Origin: Paraburkholderia sp. C35
GTDB lineage: Bacteria > Pseudomonadota > Gammaproteobacteria > Burkholderiales > Burkholderiaceae
Direction: 5' to 3'
Length of the DNA stretch: 38,304 nt
Assembly (NCBI RefSeq): GCF_003121405.1
Contig: NZ_QBUY01000090.1
Span: forward strand, 1-38,304
Both the position numbers and the translations under genes were made by a program. The notes under the pieces are model-generated. The model worked only from the letters and a program-made list of their open reading frames with translations. It did no database searches and had not been told where the DNA came from. Shown one piece after another: positions 1 through 8,014 of the stretch; within the stretch, counting starts at the first letter, position 1, and each line of letters starts with the position of its first letter.

Positions 1-70
1 CTGGACCTACCAAACTCGATCCAGCTGAACCGGGAATGCCCGTTCAGCGCCAAAAATTGAGTTCTCACAC

Positions 71-120
71 AAGCTCGACCCGAAAGGGACGATCGCCATT
101 TGCAGAAGCGGACGTTGGCA
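71..120. repeat. Degenerate copy of dispersed intergenic repeat
   Basis: This stretch has the same order of elements as the better copies at 811-935, 2691-2811 and 3258-3321: a TCGACCC-like core, then GCGGACGTT about 30 bases later. It lacks the CATGCAAAAGGCAT-type box seen in those copies. No convincing gene was found in bases 1-189. A small reverse-strand open frame there shows nothing recognisable. Confidence 0.35.
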
Positions 121-189
121 GGCGGCGTTAAAGAACGCCTGATGTTCCAATGCCATAATTGAGACAACTCGGACTTTTCGCAACGACAT

Positions 190-762
190 ATGGCATTCAC
201 TGAACCAGCCACGAACTCGTCCCAATCCAGTTGGTTAGCAGCGGCATTTCCGGAAGCGCTTCGCTCCGACGTAGGTGCCGTCGCGGGTTTGATTCGAAGT
301 GGCAATGTGGCCGGTCATGGAATAACGATCATAGTCGAAGGCGAATCGCTCAATATTCCATATCGGATTTATCACAGTCCAGATGAAGCGCTGTTCACAA
401 CGCTGAATGACATTCAATCCACCGTGTATGCGTGCGTGCTAACGAGACACCATGATGGGCATGTGCGCCAACGCCAGATCGAACGAATAATTGCCTCATC
501 TAAACCTTGGGTTGCGCCATTCGTTACGCAACTCTGCGGCGAGTACGTCATTGAGATTCTCGATGCTATCGAAGCGAATCTACCGTCAATGGATCAGTCC
601 ACCTACGGTGCGTTCTTCAGAGAGAATTCGTTATTTGTTCGAGTGACACGCAATCGAATGATTAGTTACTGGGATTGTTACTACCGTTGGCTATACAAAC
701 GAAAATCCGACTACGTCGGTTTCCGATTGTTCGATCGGTTCCGCGAGTGGAGCGTTGCCTAG
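190..762 (+). CDS. Conserved-looking hypothetical protein, 190 aa
   Basis: I cannot assign a function. The protein is soluble, with no signal peptide or membrane segment. Notable features are a block around residues 80-95 with TRHHDG followed by basic residues, a central GEYVIEIL stretch, and an aromatic-rich C-terminus (SYWDCYYRWLY). Dense conserved-looking His/Asp and Trp/Tyr clusters suggest a folded domain rather than random translation. The base composition is visibly less GC-rich than in the catabolic genes further along, which fits acquired DNA. The start is the ATG at 190; the ribosome-binding site before it is weak. It could be an immunity or accessory protein of a mobile system, but nothing here proves that. 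Confidence 0.7.
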   Translation: MAFTEPATNSSQSSWLAAAFPEALRSDVGAVAGLIRSGNVAGHGITIIVEGESLNIPYRIYHSPDEALFTTLNDIQSTVYACVLTRHHDGHVRQRQIERIIASSKPWVAPFVTQLCGEYVIEILDAIEANLPSMDQSTYGAFFRENSLFVRVTRNRMISYWDCYYRWLYKRKSDYVGFRLFDRFREWSVA

Positions 763-810
763 ACTGAATTGCCACTTGCGATTGTCAACGATTCTCGGCA
801 CACGGGCAAA

Positions 811-935
811 TGTCTTCTTCTGGCCGCACTGTGTCTCGCGGACGAGCACGCGACTCGTTCCAGAGCCGTGTTTCATGCAACAGGCATAACCCGACCCACA
901 ACGGTCCTTTCAATTTGCCGATAGCGGACGTTCAG
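811..935. repeat. Dispersed intergenic repeat, copy B
   Basis: The repeat lies in the 413-base gap between the first two genes. It contains TGGCCGCACT at 821-830, CATGCAACAGGCAT at 874-887 and CCGACCCACAACGGTCC followed by GCGGACGTTC up to 935. Copy C has the same elements in the same order, with the first two boxes starting 53 bases apart here and 52 bases apart there. No gene is supported in 763-1175. Confidence 0.6.
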
Positions 936-1175
936 CTATGGTAGCTAAAGCCGTTTCAGTTATTTGGCCCGTGTTCTGTCAAATTCTTTGGACACGAATG
1001 CGCAATCGCTTCGCGCATTGTTCCATGCTGAATCATGTTATGAAGGAAAATGGCCGTCAAGCGGCTGTCCGAACTGCGCGAGACAGCGTCGTCGCTTTTA
1101 TAACCGGCTCTGCTGCGGCCTCCGAGCAGTCCCGTTTCACCTTATCGCCGAGTCCGGTGCAACCAAAAAGGCCTG

Positions 1176-2504
1176 ATGAATACCGAACAAAACGATCAAG
1201 AGACATTGCCGCCGCCGGCCACACCCGTTGTCGACGATATGCCGCTGAAGTCGCCAAACAATTTCTTTTTGTCGCTCATGCTGTTCCTCTCTGGCGTCGG
1301 CCTGGGGGGCACGGCAATTGCCACGGCGGCGGTCATCATGGGCGCGCGAGATGCCGGCATAGCGGCCGTCGGCATGTTCGGGGCTCTGATCTACTTCGGT
1401 CAGCCGGTCTGCCTCGGCTCGATAGCCTTGCTGGTGATCTACGCCGCGATCACGAAGCCATGGCGTGCAGGAAGTCGCGCCGGCAAACCGTTCTGGATCC
1501 AGACTCCGCTCGCCCTGATAGCGGCACTCATGATCGGCTGGATGCAATACGGCCAGCATCAGATCGACCAGGAGGATGCGCGCGACGAAGCACGCAAGGT
1601 GCAGGTCACGGAGGATCAACAGCAAATGGCAATTGCCGTGCTCACGGATGATAGCGATACGTTCACCAAAGCCTTCGACAACTGCGGCGACAGTTGCTAT
1701 CGCTCGTCATGGGTGTCGCAGGCGGTGCTTGCCAACGCGCCGCATACGCTGGCCGTGCTGCTCAAGGGCGCGACGCCCGCCACCTACGACAACGAAATCG
1801 CGAGCATTTCGCAACCGAGCTTCTGCGTGCGCCAGACTTATTATATCTTCACATGGTCACTCGCACGCCTGGTCGGCCTGCGCAACGAGCCCGCGATCAC
1901 GCAGCAGTTCCAGCCGCTATGGACCAAGGGCAATCGCGACAGCGCATTTTCCGGCGCGGTCATGGGCGGTCATCTCGATCAGATGGATGCGATGGTTAAG
2001 CTCGGCGTGAATCCGAAAGACATCACGGGTGAGTTCAATGGCGACAGTCTCTATGCAACTGCTGCCGCAGGTGGCGTGGCGTCGCCGATTGCGTGGCTGG
2101 CGAAGGCCGGCGTCGTCGTGCCCACCAAAGATAGCGCCGAATACGTATGGCACAGCCTCGCGGAGTGGGCGAACTACACGCGGCCCGAAATAGCGCAAAA
2201 GGCCATTGCCGAATGGATGAAAGAGAGCCGCAACATTCGCTACGCGCCGGGCGCCAAGCTGAGCAACGGCGAGGCATTGTTCGTCGCCGTGCATTACAAC
2301 AGCCCCATGCTCGTGCAAGCGATGGTCGATCGCGGTTACAAACCCGATTTCGATCCTGAGATGGACGATCGCTATCGGCACAGGATCCAGCAGATGCTCG
2401 CTCGCGCACCGACCGACCAGAGTGAGCAAAACGAGCGACATCAGATGTGCGACGGCGGCGAACGGGAATGGACGTCGCCGGATGTGCCACGCGGTAGCAA
2501 TTGA
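1176..2504 (+). CDS. Membrane protein with C-terminal ankyrin-like repeats, 442 aa
   Basis: Three hydrophobic segments at about residues 28-56, 63-93 and 106-125 anchor the N-terminus in the inner membrane. A charged, possibly coiled stretch follows at 128-150. The remaining 290 residues are helical and contain at least three ankyrin-like units, seen as alanine-rich helix pairs ending in a G-V-N/Y-P turn near residues 260-285, 290-315 and 360-385. C170 and C174 sit close together. The start at 1176 follows AAAAGG. The exact role is unknown. Ankyrin-type membrane proteins in Burkholderia are often found near secretion-system effectors, but no effector gene is visible here. The function is inferred only as a protein-interaction module. 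Confidence 0.75.
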   Translation: MNTEQNDQETLPPPATPVVDDMPLKSPNNFFLSLMLFLSGVGLGGTAIATAAVIMGARDAGIAAVGMFGALIYFGQPVCLGSIALLVIYAAITKPWRAGSRAGKPFWIQTPLALIAALMIGWMQYGQHQIDQEDARDEARKVQVTEDQQQMAIAVLTDDSDTFTKAFDNCGDSCYRSSWVSQAVLANAPHTLAVLLKGATPATYDNEIASISQPSFCVRQTYYIFTWSLARLVGLRNEPAITQQFQPLWTKGNRDSAFSGAVMGGHLDQMDAMVKLGVNPKDITGEFNGDSLYATAAAGGVASPIAWLAKAGVVVPTKDSAEYVWHSLAEWANYTRPEIAQKAIAEWMKESRNIRYAPGAKLSNGEALFVAVHYNSPMLVQAMVDRGYKPDFDPEMDDRYRHRIQQMLARAPTDQSEQNERHQMCDGGEREWTSPDVPRGSN

Positions 2505-2690
2505 AAGGGTTCTAGCCCCCTCTCCGCAGCCAATGCGGCCAACAACCTACGCATGTACCATTTGAGTTCCGAGACGGCGAACCTCGCCTGTCAAGGTGGG
2601 ATCGCTGGTTGCTCACCCTCGCAGTCGCGCCGCAGTCGGCCACCGAGAAAAGGTGGTCCGGAAAAGAAAAAACCCGCCAAGTTGGGCGAA

Positions 2691-2811
2691 CGTCCGTTCG
2701 TGGCCGCACTTGCCCCACGGCAGGCGGCGGCGATCGCGCCGGGCATTCATTTCATGCAAAAGGCATGATGCGACCCTGAACGGACTTTCAGGTCGCCCGA
2801 AAGCAGACATC
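2691..2811. repeat. Dispersed intergenic repeat, copy C
   Basis: TGGCCGCACT is at 2701-2710 and CATGCAAAAGGCAT at 2753-2766. They are followed by GCGACCCTGAACGGAC and a run ending near AAAGCAGACAT. The order and spacing match copy B. The 350-base gap 2505-2854 holds this repeat and no supported gene. Confidence 0.6.
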
Positions 2812-2854
2812 CCGTGTGATATTGTCGGTCCTCCATAGTTCGAACAGACACAAC

Positions 2855-3136
2855 ATGGCTAAATCTGATCTCATCAGGGCGGCGATTACGTTTCAGAAAT
2901 GGGAAAAGCCATGGTCGTTCGATTCGGTTGTATTGAACCAACTCTCTGATAATTCCGAGGACCGTGCAGTTTTCATGAAGATCTGGGCCGAGGCATGTCG
3001 CTCTGAAAACTGGCAGCAAGCTGATATTTCGATGTGTTGCGATGCTTGCGATAGCCGGCTCAAGCATGAGTTTTCATGGCTGCCCGAGGAGGCACGTGCC
3101 CAGTTCGTGCGAGCGGGATCGTTCCAGTCGAAATGA
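2855..3136 (+). CDS. Small hypothetical protein, 93 aa
   Basis: The chosen start is the ATG that gives MAKSDLIRAA. An in-frame ATG at 2816 would add 13 residues that look like translated intergenic DNA. The protein is soluble and Trp/Glu-rich, with the motif CCDACDSR near the middle, so three cysteines lie within five residues. This could bind metal, but the motif alone is weak evidence. Its GC content is lower than that of the catabolic genes. It lies between repeat copies C and D. I do not recognise the family. Confidence 0.5.
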   Translation: MAKSDLIRAAITFQKWEKPWSFDSVVLNQLSDNSEDRAVFMKIWAEACRSENWQQADISMCCDACDSRLKHEFSWLPEEARAQFVRAGSFQSK

Positions 3137-3257
3137 CACCGGCTGTACTCCAGATCGAGAGAACTGTTGGCAATTCTCGCATCGACCTCGGATGACCGAA
3201 TCCGCTGCCGATCGGTGCCTAAAGACTCGGCGCGGCGATCACCTCGGGCGCTGCCCC

Positions 3258-3321
3258 CATGCAAAAGGCATAGCTCGATCCACAGTGGACCTTCGGCATT
3301 CTCGTTAGCGGACGGTCGCAG
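3258..3321. repeat. Dispersed intergenic repeat, copy D
   Basis: CATGCAAAAGGCAT at 3258-3271 is identical to the box in copy C. It is followed by CTCGATCCACAGTGGACC and TAGCGGACGGTC as in copy B. The gap 3137-3508 holds this repeat and no supported gene. Confidence 0.55.
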
Positions 3322-3508
3322 CTCCTCTGTTCGAGCCGGCAAAGTTACAGACCACGCGGAAGTTGCGGCATCGAAGTTTCATGGAGTACATCGACAGGCC
3401 AGTTCAGACTGCCCTGCAACGTCTACTGTGCAGTTGTCTAAGACGCTCGCGTCGCGAGAAAATCCTCGATATCGCCTCACAAAATCGTGAGCTATTCCAG
3501 CACACCGT

Positions 3509-3934
3509 TCAAGGCATGAGCACGCACTTCGTTTTCCCAGGCTGAAGCAGAATTCTCGTCGCGATAGTACCGCTGCAGTATTTCACCTGGTCCAGCTTCG
3601 ACATATCGAGCAGGAAGCCACGCGCCGTCTTTGTGACTGTCACAACATCACCGTCCAGCAGCGGGTATGTAGTCATAATACCGGAGACAATGGGTGTACC
3701 CTTGACAAGGCTGGAATCTATGGTGCAATTGGTCGCGAGACCCTGCGTGGGAACGCTAGACAGATACGAAAAGCTGACGATGACACCATTGGACTGCTTC
3801 ACCTCAAGATCGTGTGACACCTCTTTCTGGTCAACCGAGCATTCGAGACTTTTCGGGTCTTTGACTGCCGCTTGCGCATTGCCAGCAAGCACAATTGCCA
3901 CACAAAGCGCAGTTCCGGTTCTCTGCACAATCAT
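3509..3934 (-). CDS. Small exported hypothetical protein, 141 aa
   Basis: The N-terminus MIVQRTGTALCVAIVLAGNAQA is a clear Sec signal peptide with a likely cut after AQA at residue 22, so the mature protein is periplasmic or secreted (about 119 aa). The mature part is beta-rich, with three cysteines near residues 32, 69 and 119 and a fourth close to the C-terminus, which could form disulfides. AAAAGGAAC just before the ATG is a good ribosome-binding site and supports the start. No family is recognised. It is transcribed leftward, away from the BON-protein gene region, and appears monocistronic. Confidence 0.7.
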   Translation of the reverse strand: MIVQRTGTALCVAIVLAGNAQAAVKDPKSLECSVDQKEVSHDLEVKQSNGVIVSFSYLSSVPTQGLATNCTIDSSLVKGTPIVSGIMTTYPLLDGDVVTVTKTARGFLLDMSKLDQVKYCSGTIATRILLQPGKTKCVLMP

Positions 3935-4477
3935 GTTCCTTTTACATCATTGACGGTATCTGCGATGCTCTTCGCCACCGCTAGCTTTGAAGGGTCACAG
4001 GTGAGTCCAGTCCCCAGCGGAGAGACCAGCCATGAAGTAGAAGCATCAGTGCACCTCTCCTGCCATGGCCTTCCACCGCGATTTGAGAAACGTCGGATGC
4101 CACCAATGCTTAGGTATTTTGATTCATGAACGGAGGGAGTTTGCTTGCCGGGATTGTCGCCAATCTAGCTTTCAACGTCCAATGTCCCATTATGGCCGCA
4201 CACGGAAATCCATCGCCTGACGATGGACTGGCCGCCCGGATTGATCGCCGAACTTCCCTAGTCGACCCTGAGCCGACGCTCAAGTCGTCGGTTTCTCTTC
4301 GACCGGTATCGAAGGTATAGCGGCCATTTGTCCCGGCGACCTGGTGTGCGAGCGTTGCGAGGAGACCAATGCGCACCGGCTCGGCATTGTCAACCAACAG
4401 GGAGGCCAGAGCGCGATGCTCTGGCCGGGTAGTTCAGCGGCTGGCCGCGGTGCGAATCGGACCACCCGCCAGCCGAC
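3935..4477. other. Gene-poor gap with a strong hairpin
   Basis: No gene is supported over these 543 bases. A perfect 9-bp inverted repeat, GGCCAGAGC and GCTCTGGCC around a 5-base loop, lies at 4404-4426. It sits about 50 bases past the end of the leftward BON gene. It could stop that transcript, although no T-run follows on either strand. A weaker stem (CCATCG / CGATGG) is at 4210-4226. Confidence 0.5.
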
Positions 4478-4846
4478 TCATTGGCCCGGTGCGCGGACCC
4501 GAAGGGCATTTCGCACTTCGCGAACGCCGCTGACGCCTTCCGCGGTGGTTGTCGCTAGTTGTATTTGGTCGCCTGCGGGTACTGTGCCGCCCAACAGAAC
4601 TGAGCCGCTTTTCGCAGAGACCACGATATTGGTCGAATCAAGGTTTTTGACCTTGACCAGTGCTTGCCGAATTTTCTTCGCAAGCAATCGGTTGGCTCTT
4701 CGCATCTCCCTTGAGCGCAACGGCGGGCTTGCTGTAGCAGTTGCGCTAGCGATAGTGTCGCTGGCCTGATCTTGCGCCCACGTGCTCACGGCGCTGAAGG
4801 CGAGCATGGAACATACTGCGGCCAGTACAAGGTTAGCCTTATTCAT
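4478..4846 (-). CDS. Periplasmic BON-domain protein, 122 aa
   Basis: A signal peptide (residues 1-24, ending STWAQ) is followed by a linker and one BON domain at about residues 50-118. The domain is recognised from the pattern LAKKIRQALVKVKNLDSTNIVV, then a glycine-rich LLGGTVP turn, then AEGVSGVREVRNALRV. BON domains bind membranes or lipids and are common in small stress-induced periplasmic proteins of Burkholderia, which often carry one such domain. GGAAG upstream of the ATG supports the start. The gene stands alone, leftward, after the MFS gene with a gap of about 100 bases. It is likely an envelope-maintenance protein; the family call is good and the specific role is inferred. Confidence 0.85.
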   Translation of the reverse strand: MNKANLVLAAVCSMLAFSAVSTWAQDQASDTIASATATASPPLRSREMRRANRLLAKKIRQALVKVKNLDSTNIVVSAKSGSVLLGGTVPAGDQIQLATTTAEGVSGVREVRNALRVRAPGQ

Positions 4847-4951
4847 TTATTTTCTTCCATTTCTTAGTGTGATGACAACCTGTGCAGCGGACTGTTCACT
4901 GGAAAACGGTGATAGTTTCCGGTCAGCTACCTCGGACGCGTGCATAGCGGT

Positions 4952-6301
4952 TCATATACGCCGAGCTCTTGGGGCAGCAACGGCCTTTGGCCCTCGGGCT
5001 GCGAAAAACATGACGACAGCCGAGGCTACATAGAGAGCGACGATGAAATACAGGCTGGCCGAATTGCTTCCCGTCGTGGCGCGCAGCCAGGTTCCGATGG
5101 AAGGTGTCATGATGGGAGCAATATCGGCGAGCGAGGGAATCACCGCTAGACCGACCGCGGCCTGTTCCTTCGGCAAATAGTCGCTGACGAAGGCATAGAA
5201 CAATGGGGTCATCGACGCCGTGCCGATGGTCGCGATAGAGAGCAGGATGATCGATGAGGCTATGCCGCCGTTCATGAACGCGATACCGAGCAAGCCGATC
5301 GCGATCAGCGCTACACCGCCTACGAAGTGCCACCGCCGCTCGTTTCGACGGTCCGAACTACGGCTCATGAGCATCATGCCGATCGCGCCCACGATATTAG
5401 GAATTGCCGCGAGCAGTCCGATGTAGAAGACGTCTTTCACTCCCCAGCTATGGATCAGCGTCGGTGTCCAGAACACCAGCACATAAACGGCACCGAGGAA
5501 GAGGAAGTTAATGAGAGAGAAGACGTAGAGTTTGGGATCACGCAGCAGCGCCCGCAGTGCTGCACGTTTATGCACTGCGTCCCCGCGCGATGCCCCGTCC
5601 CTGGCAAGTCGCTCGGCGAGCAGTTTCCTCTCGGCGGGACTGAGCCATGCGGCTTCGGCGGGACTGTTGCTGAGACAAAGATAGCAAAGAAAACCTACAA
5701 GCAGGCACGGCGCGCCGTTAATGATAAACATCCACTGCCAGCCGTGAAAACCAAGTACCCCCTGACCGAACTTCATCAGCGCACCGTTGAGCGGCCCGAC
5801 AAGAATGCCGGAGATGACTGTCGAACTCATAAACACGGCAATGGCCTGACTCCGGCGAGCCGGCGGATACCAGTAAGTGAAATAAAGGACCACGGCGGGG
5901 AAGCAGCCTGCTTCGAAGGCGCCAAGCAGGAAGCGAAGCGTGTAGAACTGCCATGGCGCCGTCACCCATGCCATGCTCATCGCGCAGAGCCCCCAAAGAA
6001 GCATGATGCGCAGAAGCGTCTTGCGCGTGCCAATTTTCTCCAGAAGCATATTGCTCGGCACTTCGAAAAGAATGTAACCAACAAAGAACATGCCGGCGCC
6101 GAGTGCGAAGACCTGGTCGCTGAATCCCAGTTCTCCCTTCATCTGAAGCTGGGCAAATCCGATATTCACCCGGTCAATAAATGCAAGGCAGTAGACAGTG
6201 ACCAGCAAGGGCAGGATGCGCCAGTTGATCTTCGAGAAGAGCTCCTTTTCCTCCGGGCTCTCAACCAGGACGGCGGTGCGCGAAACAGATATTGCGTTCA
6301 T
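4952..6301 (-). CDS. MFS transporter, ACS (anion:cation symporter) type, 449 aa
   Basis: About twelve hydrophobic segments and the motif FIDRVNIGFAQ in the first helix region place this in the group of carriers for organic acids such as tartrate, phthalate and 4-hydroxyphenylacetate. The loop-2 stretch NMLLEKIGTRKTL fits the family pattern. I chose the ATG at 6301 (MNAISVSRT), preceded by AAAGGGA. An upstream in-frame ATG at 6346 adds a basic tail unlike the family. It lies 162 bases downstream of the porin gene on the same strand, so the pair probably handles entry of one carboxylated substrate across both membranes. The pairing with the catabolic genes to the right is inferred from the shared putative operators. 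Confidence 0.88.
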   Translation of the reverse strand: MNAISVSRTAVLVESPEEKELFSKINWRILPLLVTVYCLAFIDRVNIGFAQLQMKGELGFSDQVFALGAGMFFVGYILFEVPSNMLLEKIGTRKTLLRIMLLWGLCAMSMAWVTAPWQFYTLRFLLGAFEAGCFPAVVLYFTYWYPPARRSQAIAVFMSSTVISGILVGPLNGALMKFGQGVLGFHGWQWMFIINGAPCLLVGFLCYLCLSNSPAEAAWLSPAERKLLAERLARDGASRGDAVHKRAALRALLRDPKLYVFSLINFLFLGAVYVLVFWTPTLIHSWGVKDVFYIGLLAAIPNIVGAIGMMLMSRSSDRRNERRWHFVGGVALIAIGLLGIAFMNGGIASSIILLSIATIGTASMTPLFYAFVSDYLPKEQAAVGLAVIPSLADIAPIMTPSIGTWLRATTGSNSASLYFIVALYVASAVVMFFAARGPKAVAAPRARRI

Positions 6302-6463
6302 AGAGGTATTCCCTTTAATCGTTCTTCTCGATATGCGTGTCAGCACGCGTCACTGCCAGCAGCCAATCCGCGGAGTTCGTCGAATCTACGAAACTGCCCC
6401 ACCGGGGGAAATCGTGTGACGCAAGCCTTAGCACAAGCACATCGAGCACGAAGTACCGGTCGG

Positions 6464-7555
6464 TCAAAACGTGTGTCGAATCCCGACGCTGGTTGCATAG
6501 GTGTTGCCGGCCTGGTTGGAGTAGTTATTGATGACCGACAATCCAAGATCCTGCGTGCCGTGATTGTTCACGAAGCCAAATTGCGCATAGAGGGTTGTGC
6601 GCTTTGACAGGAAATAGCTCGCGCCTAGCGCGGCCATGAGCGAATGATTGTTCGAGTCGTTCTTGTCTTTGGTGTAGTACACGCCGGTACTGAAGTCGAG
6701 CTGCGGGAGAGTCTGATAGTCGAGTCCCGCCGCATAGACGTAGTTGTTGTGCGGGTCGAGACCGAGCGCAAGGTTCCCGGCCGACGAAGCGACCTTGTAG
6801 TTCGTTGCGGACGCCTTCATGGTGACAGGGCCGATTTTGTATGATGCACCGATGATGCGACCGATAAAGTCGACGGTCGTTGGCAGCGACGTGTTGACGT
6901 TCCCGCCATTGTTACCATCGTAGTAACCGGCCATGATCATAAAGGTCCCGTTGTCATACTTCAGGTTCGCCGAGTATTGACGTCCTGCCTGAAAGTCACC
7001 GGCGGTGCCTCCGAGCGCGACCATGACGCTGCCTTGCAGCCCCCAGAGTTTCGGGGTGGTGTACGACACAGCATTTGAGTTGGCGAAGCCAGTGCCGTAG
7101 ACGTTGTCGATATAAGGCATGACAGCGCTGCCGAACTGAACAGCACCGCGGGGATCGGTCTCGTACATCGTCAGGAAGAACGGCGAATACTGCAGGCCGA
7201 CCAGGGCCGTACCAAAATTGCCTTCGAGTCCCACGTAGGCATTACGGCCAAAGAAATTGCCGTTCGAATCGGCAAAGCCGCCATTGGTCGCGCTGAAGCC
7301 ACCTTCGAGCCTGAACACCGTTTTGAGACCACCACCCAGGTCCTCGTTACCTGTCAGGCCGAATAGCGATGGTGACAGACCGCTGTCGTTAGCCTGAATA
7401 GTCCCTTTCTCTCCCGGCGATTTGATGTAAATCAGACCAGAATCGACGACGCCGTATAGCGTGACGTTGCTCTGCGCGTGAACCATTCCGCCGCTGAGCA
7501 GTACGCCCATGCCGACAGCAATTACTTTTGGAATGAGAGTCTCTTCTTTATACAT
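6464..7555 (-). CDS. Gram-negative general porin (Burkholderia OmpC-like), 363 aa
   Basis: A signal peptide (MYKEETLIPKVIAVG...MVHAQ) precedes the classic porin start SNVTLYGVVDSGLIY. The ending, SVGIRHTF with a terminal phenylalanine, is the outer-membrane beta-barrel signature. Length fits a 16-strand trimeric porin. I chose the ATG at 7555 because AAGGAGA lies seven bases upstream; an in-frame ATG 13 codons earlier has no such site. The gene heads a leftward unit with the MFS gene. Its upstream region carries two inverted-repeat sites (7675-7697 and 7840-7857), the second shared with the divergent catabolic promoter region, so it is probably induced with that pathway. Confidence 0.92.
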   Translation of the reverse strand: MYKEETLIPKVIAVGMGVLLSGGMVHAQSNVTLYGVVDSGLIYIKSPGEKGTIQANDSGLSPSLFGLTGNEDLGGGLKTVFRLEGGFSATNGGFADSNGNFFGRNAYVGLEGNFGTALVGLQYSPFFLTMYETDPRGAVQFGSAVMPYIDNVYGTGFANSNAVSYTTPKLWGLQGSVMVALGGTAGDFQAGRQYSANLKYDNGTFMIMAGYYDGNNGGNVNTSLPTTVDFIGRIIGASYKIGPVTMKASATNYKVASSAGNLALGLDPHNNYVYAAGLDYQTLPQLDFSTGVYYTKDKNDSNNHSLMAALGASYFLSKRTTLYAQFGFVNNHGTQDLGLSVINNYSNQAGNTYATSVGIRHTF

Positions 7556-7674
7556 CAAACCGTCTCCTTGGCAGATGGCAATATTTCTGCCCATCTATTT
7601 ATTTAGATATACGAAGTATTAAAGCGACGCTGATAACGAAGGTTTATGCGTCTCCGAGAGAATCAATTCTATGC

Positions 7675-7697
7675 CCGGACATGAAGCTAATGTCCGG
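7675..7697. promoter_or_regulatory. Perfect inverted repeat upstream of porin gene
   Basis: CCGGACAT and ATGTCCGG form a perfect 8-bp inverted repeat with a 7-base spacer, 120 bases upstream of the porin start. The half-site ATGTCCGG recurs at 9804-9811, overlapping the putative operator before the catabolic genes. It is likely a protein-binding site; the protein is unknown. Confidence 0.5.
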
Positions 7698-7839
7698 ATC
7701 AACCGGGTGTTGCCCAGCCGTCACGGGAAGAGTCAGCGCAACCCTACCCCAACCTTGAACGACTGGTTTGCTCTCACTACATCGCCTGCGTTAGTCGAGG
7801 CTAGATTAGCCGCTGTCGAGCGCGACTCCAACGGTCCAA

Positions 7840-7857
7840 ACATCCAGAATGGATATT
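7840..7857. promoter_or_regulatory. Putative operator, copy 1 (porin side)
   Basis: The 18 bases ACATCCAGAATGGATATT occur here and, inverted, at 9790-9807. The core ATCCA-NNN-TGGAT (7842-7854) is a perfect inverted repeat. The site lies about 285 bases upstream of the porin start and about 160 bases past the regulator's stop codon. It is the best candidate for the binding site of the regulator encoded at 8015-9724. A small hairpin (AGCGG / CCGCT) at 7933-7948 may help end the regulator transcript. No gene is supported in 7556-8014. Confidence 0.6.
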
Positions 7858-8014
7858 TGAAGGTCATCCCGTCAATGATTTGTGCAAAAGCGAAGGGTAG
7901 TCAGGGAAAGCACCGAGGGGGTGAGATGGCTAAGCGGTGCGAGCCGCTGGTGTTGCCGCTCGCGTGGCCAGGAGGTGGTGCAAAGAGAGCACGATGTCGC
8001 TCAATCTACGCGAT

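Noticed and set aside
938..1651. Long plus-strand open frame
   Set aside because: It overlaps the membrane ankyrin-like gene in another frame; the product is Arg/His-rich and without family pattern, so it is a GC-driven shadow.
4126..4320. Small plus-strand ORF in the gap before the BON gene
   Set aside because: No ribosome-binding site or family pattern; the region has hairpins and looks non-coding.
5327..6607. 426-codon plus-strand frame opposite the MFS gene
   Set aside because: It is the antisense shadow of a twelve-helix transporter; the product is His/Lys-rich with no domain.
7926..7975. Leu-tRNA-like stretch (GATGGCTAAGCGG) upstream of the porin
   Set aside because: Only a small hairpin (AGCGG / CCGCT) is present; no TPsiC loop or acceptor stem could be found.
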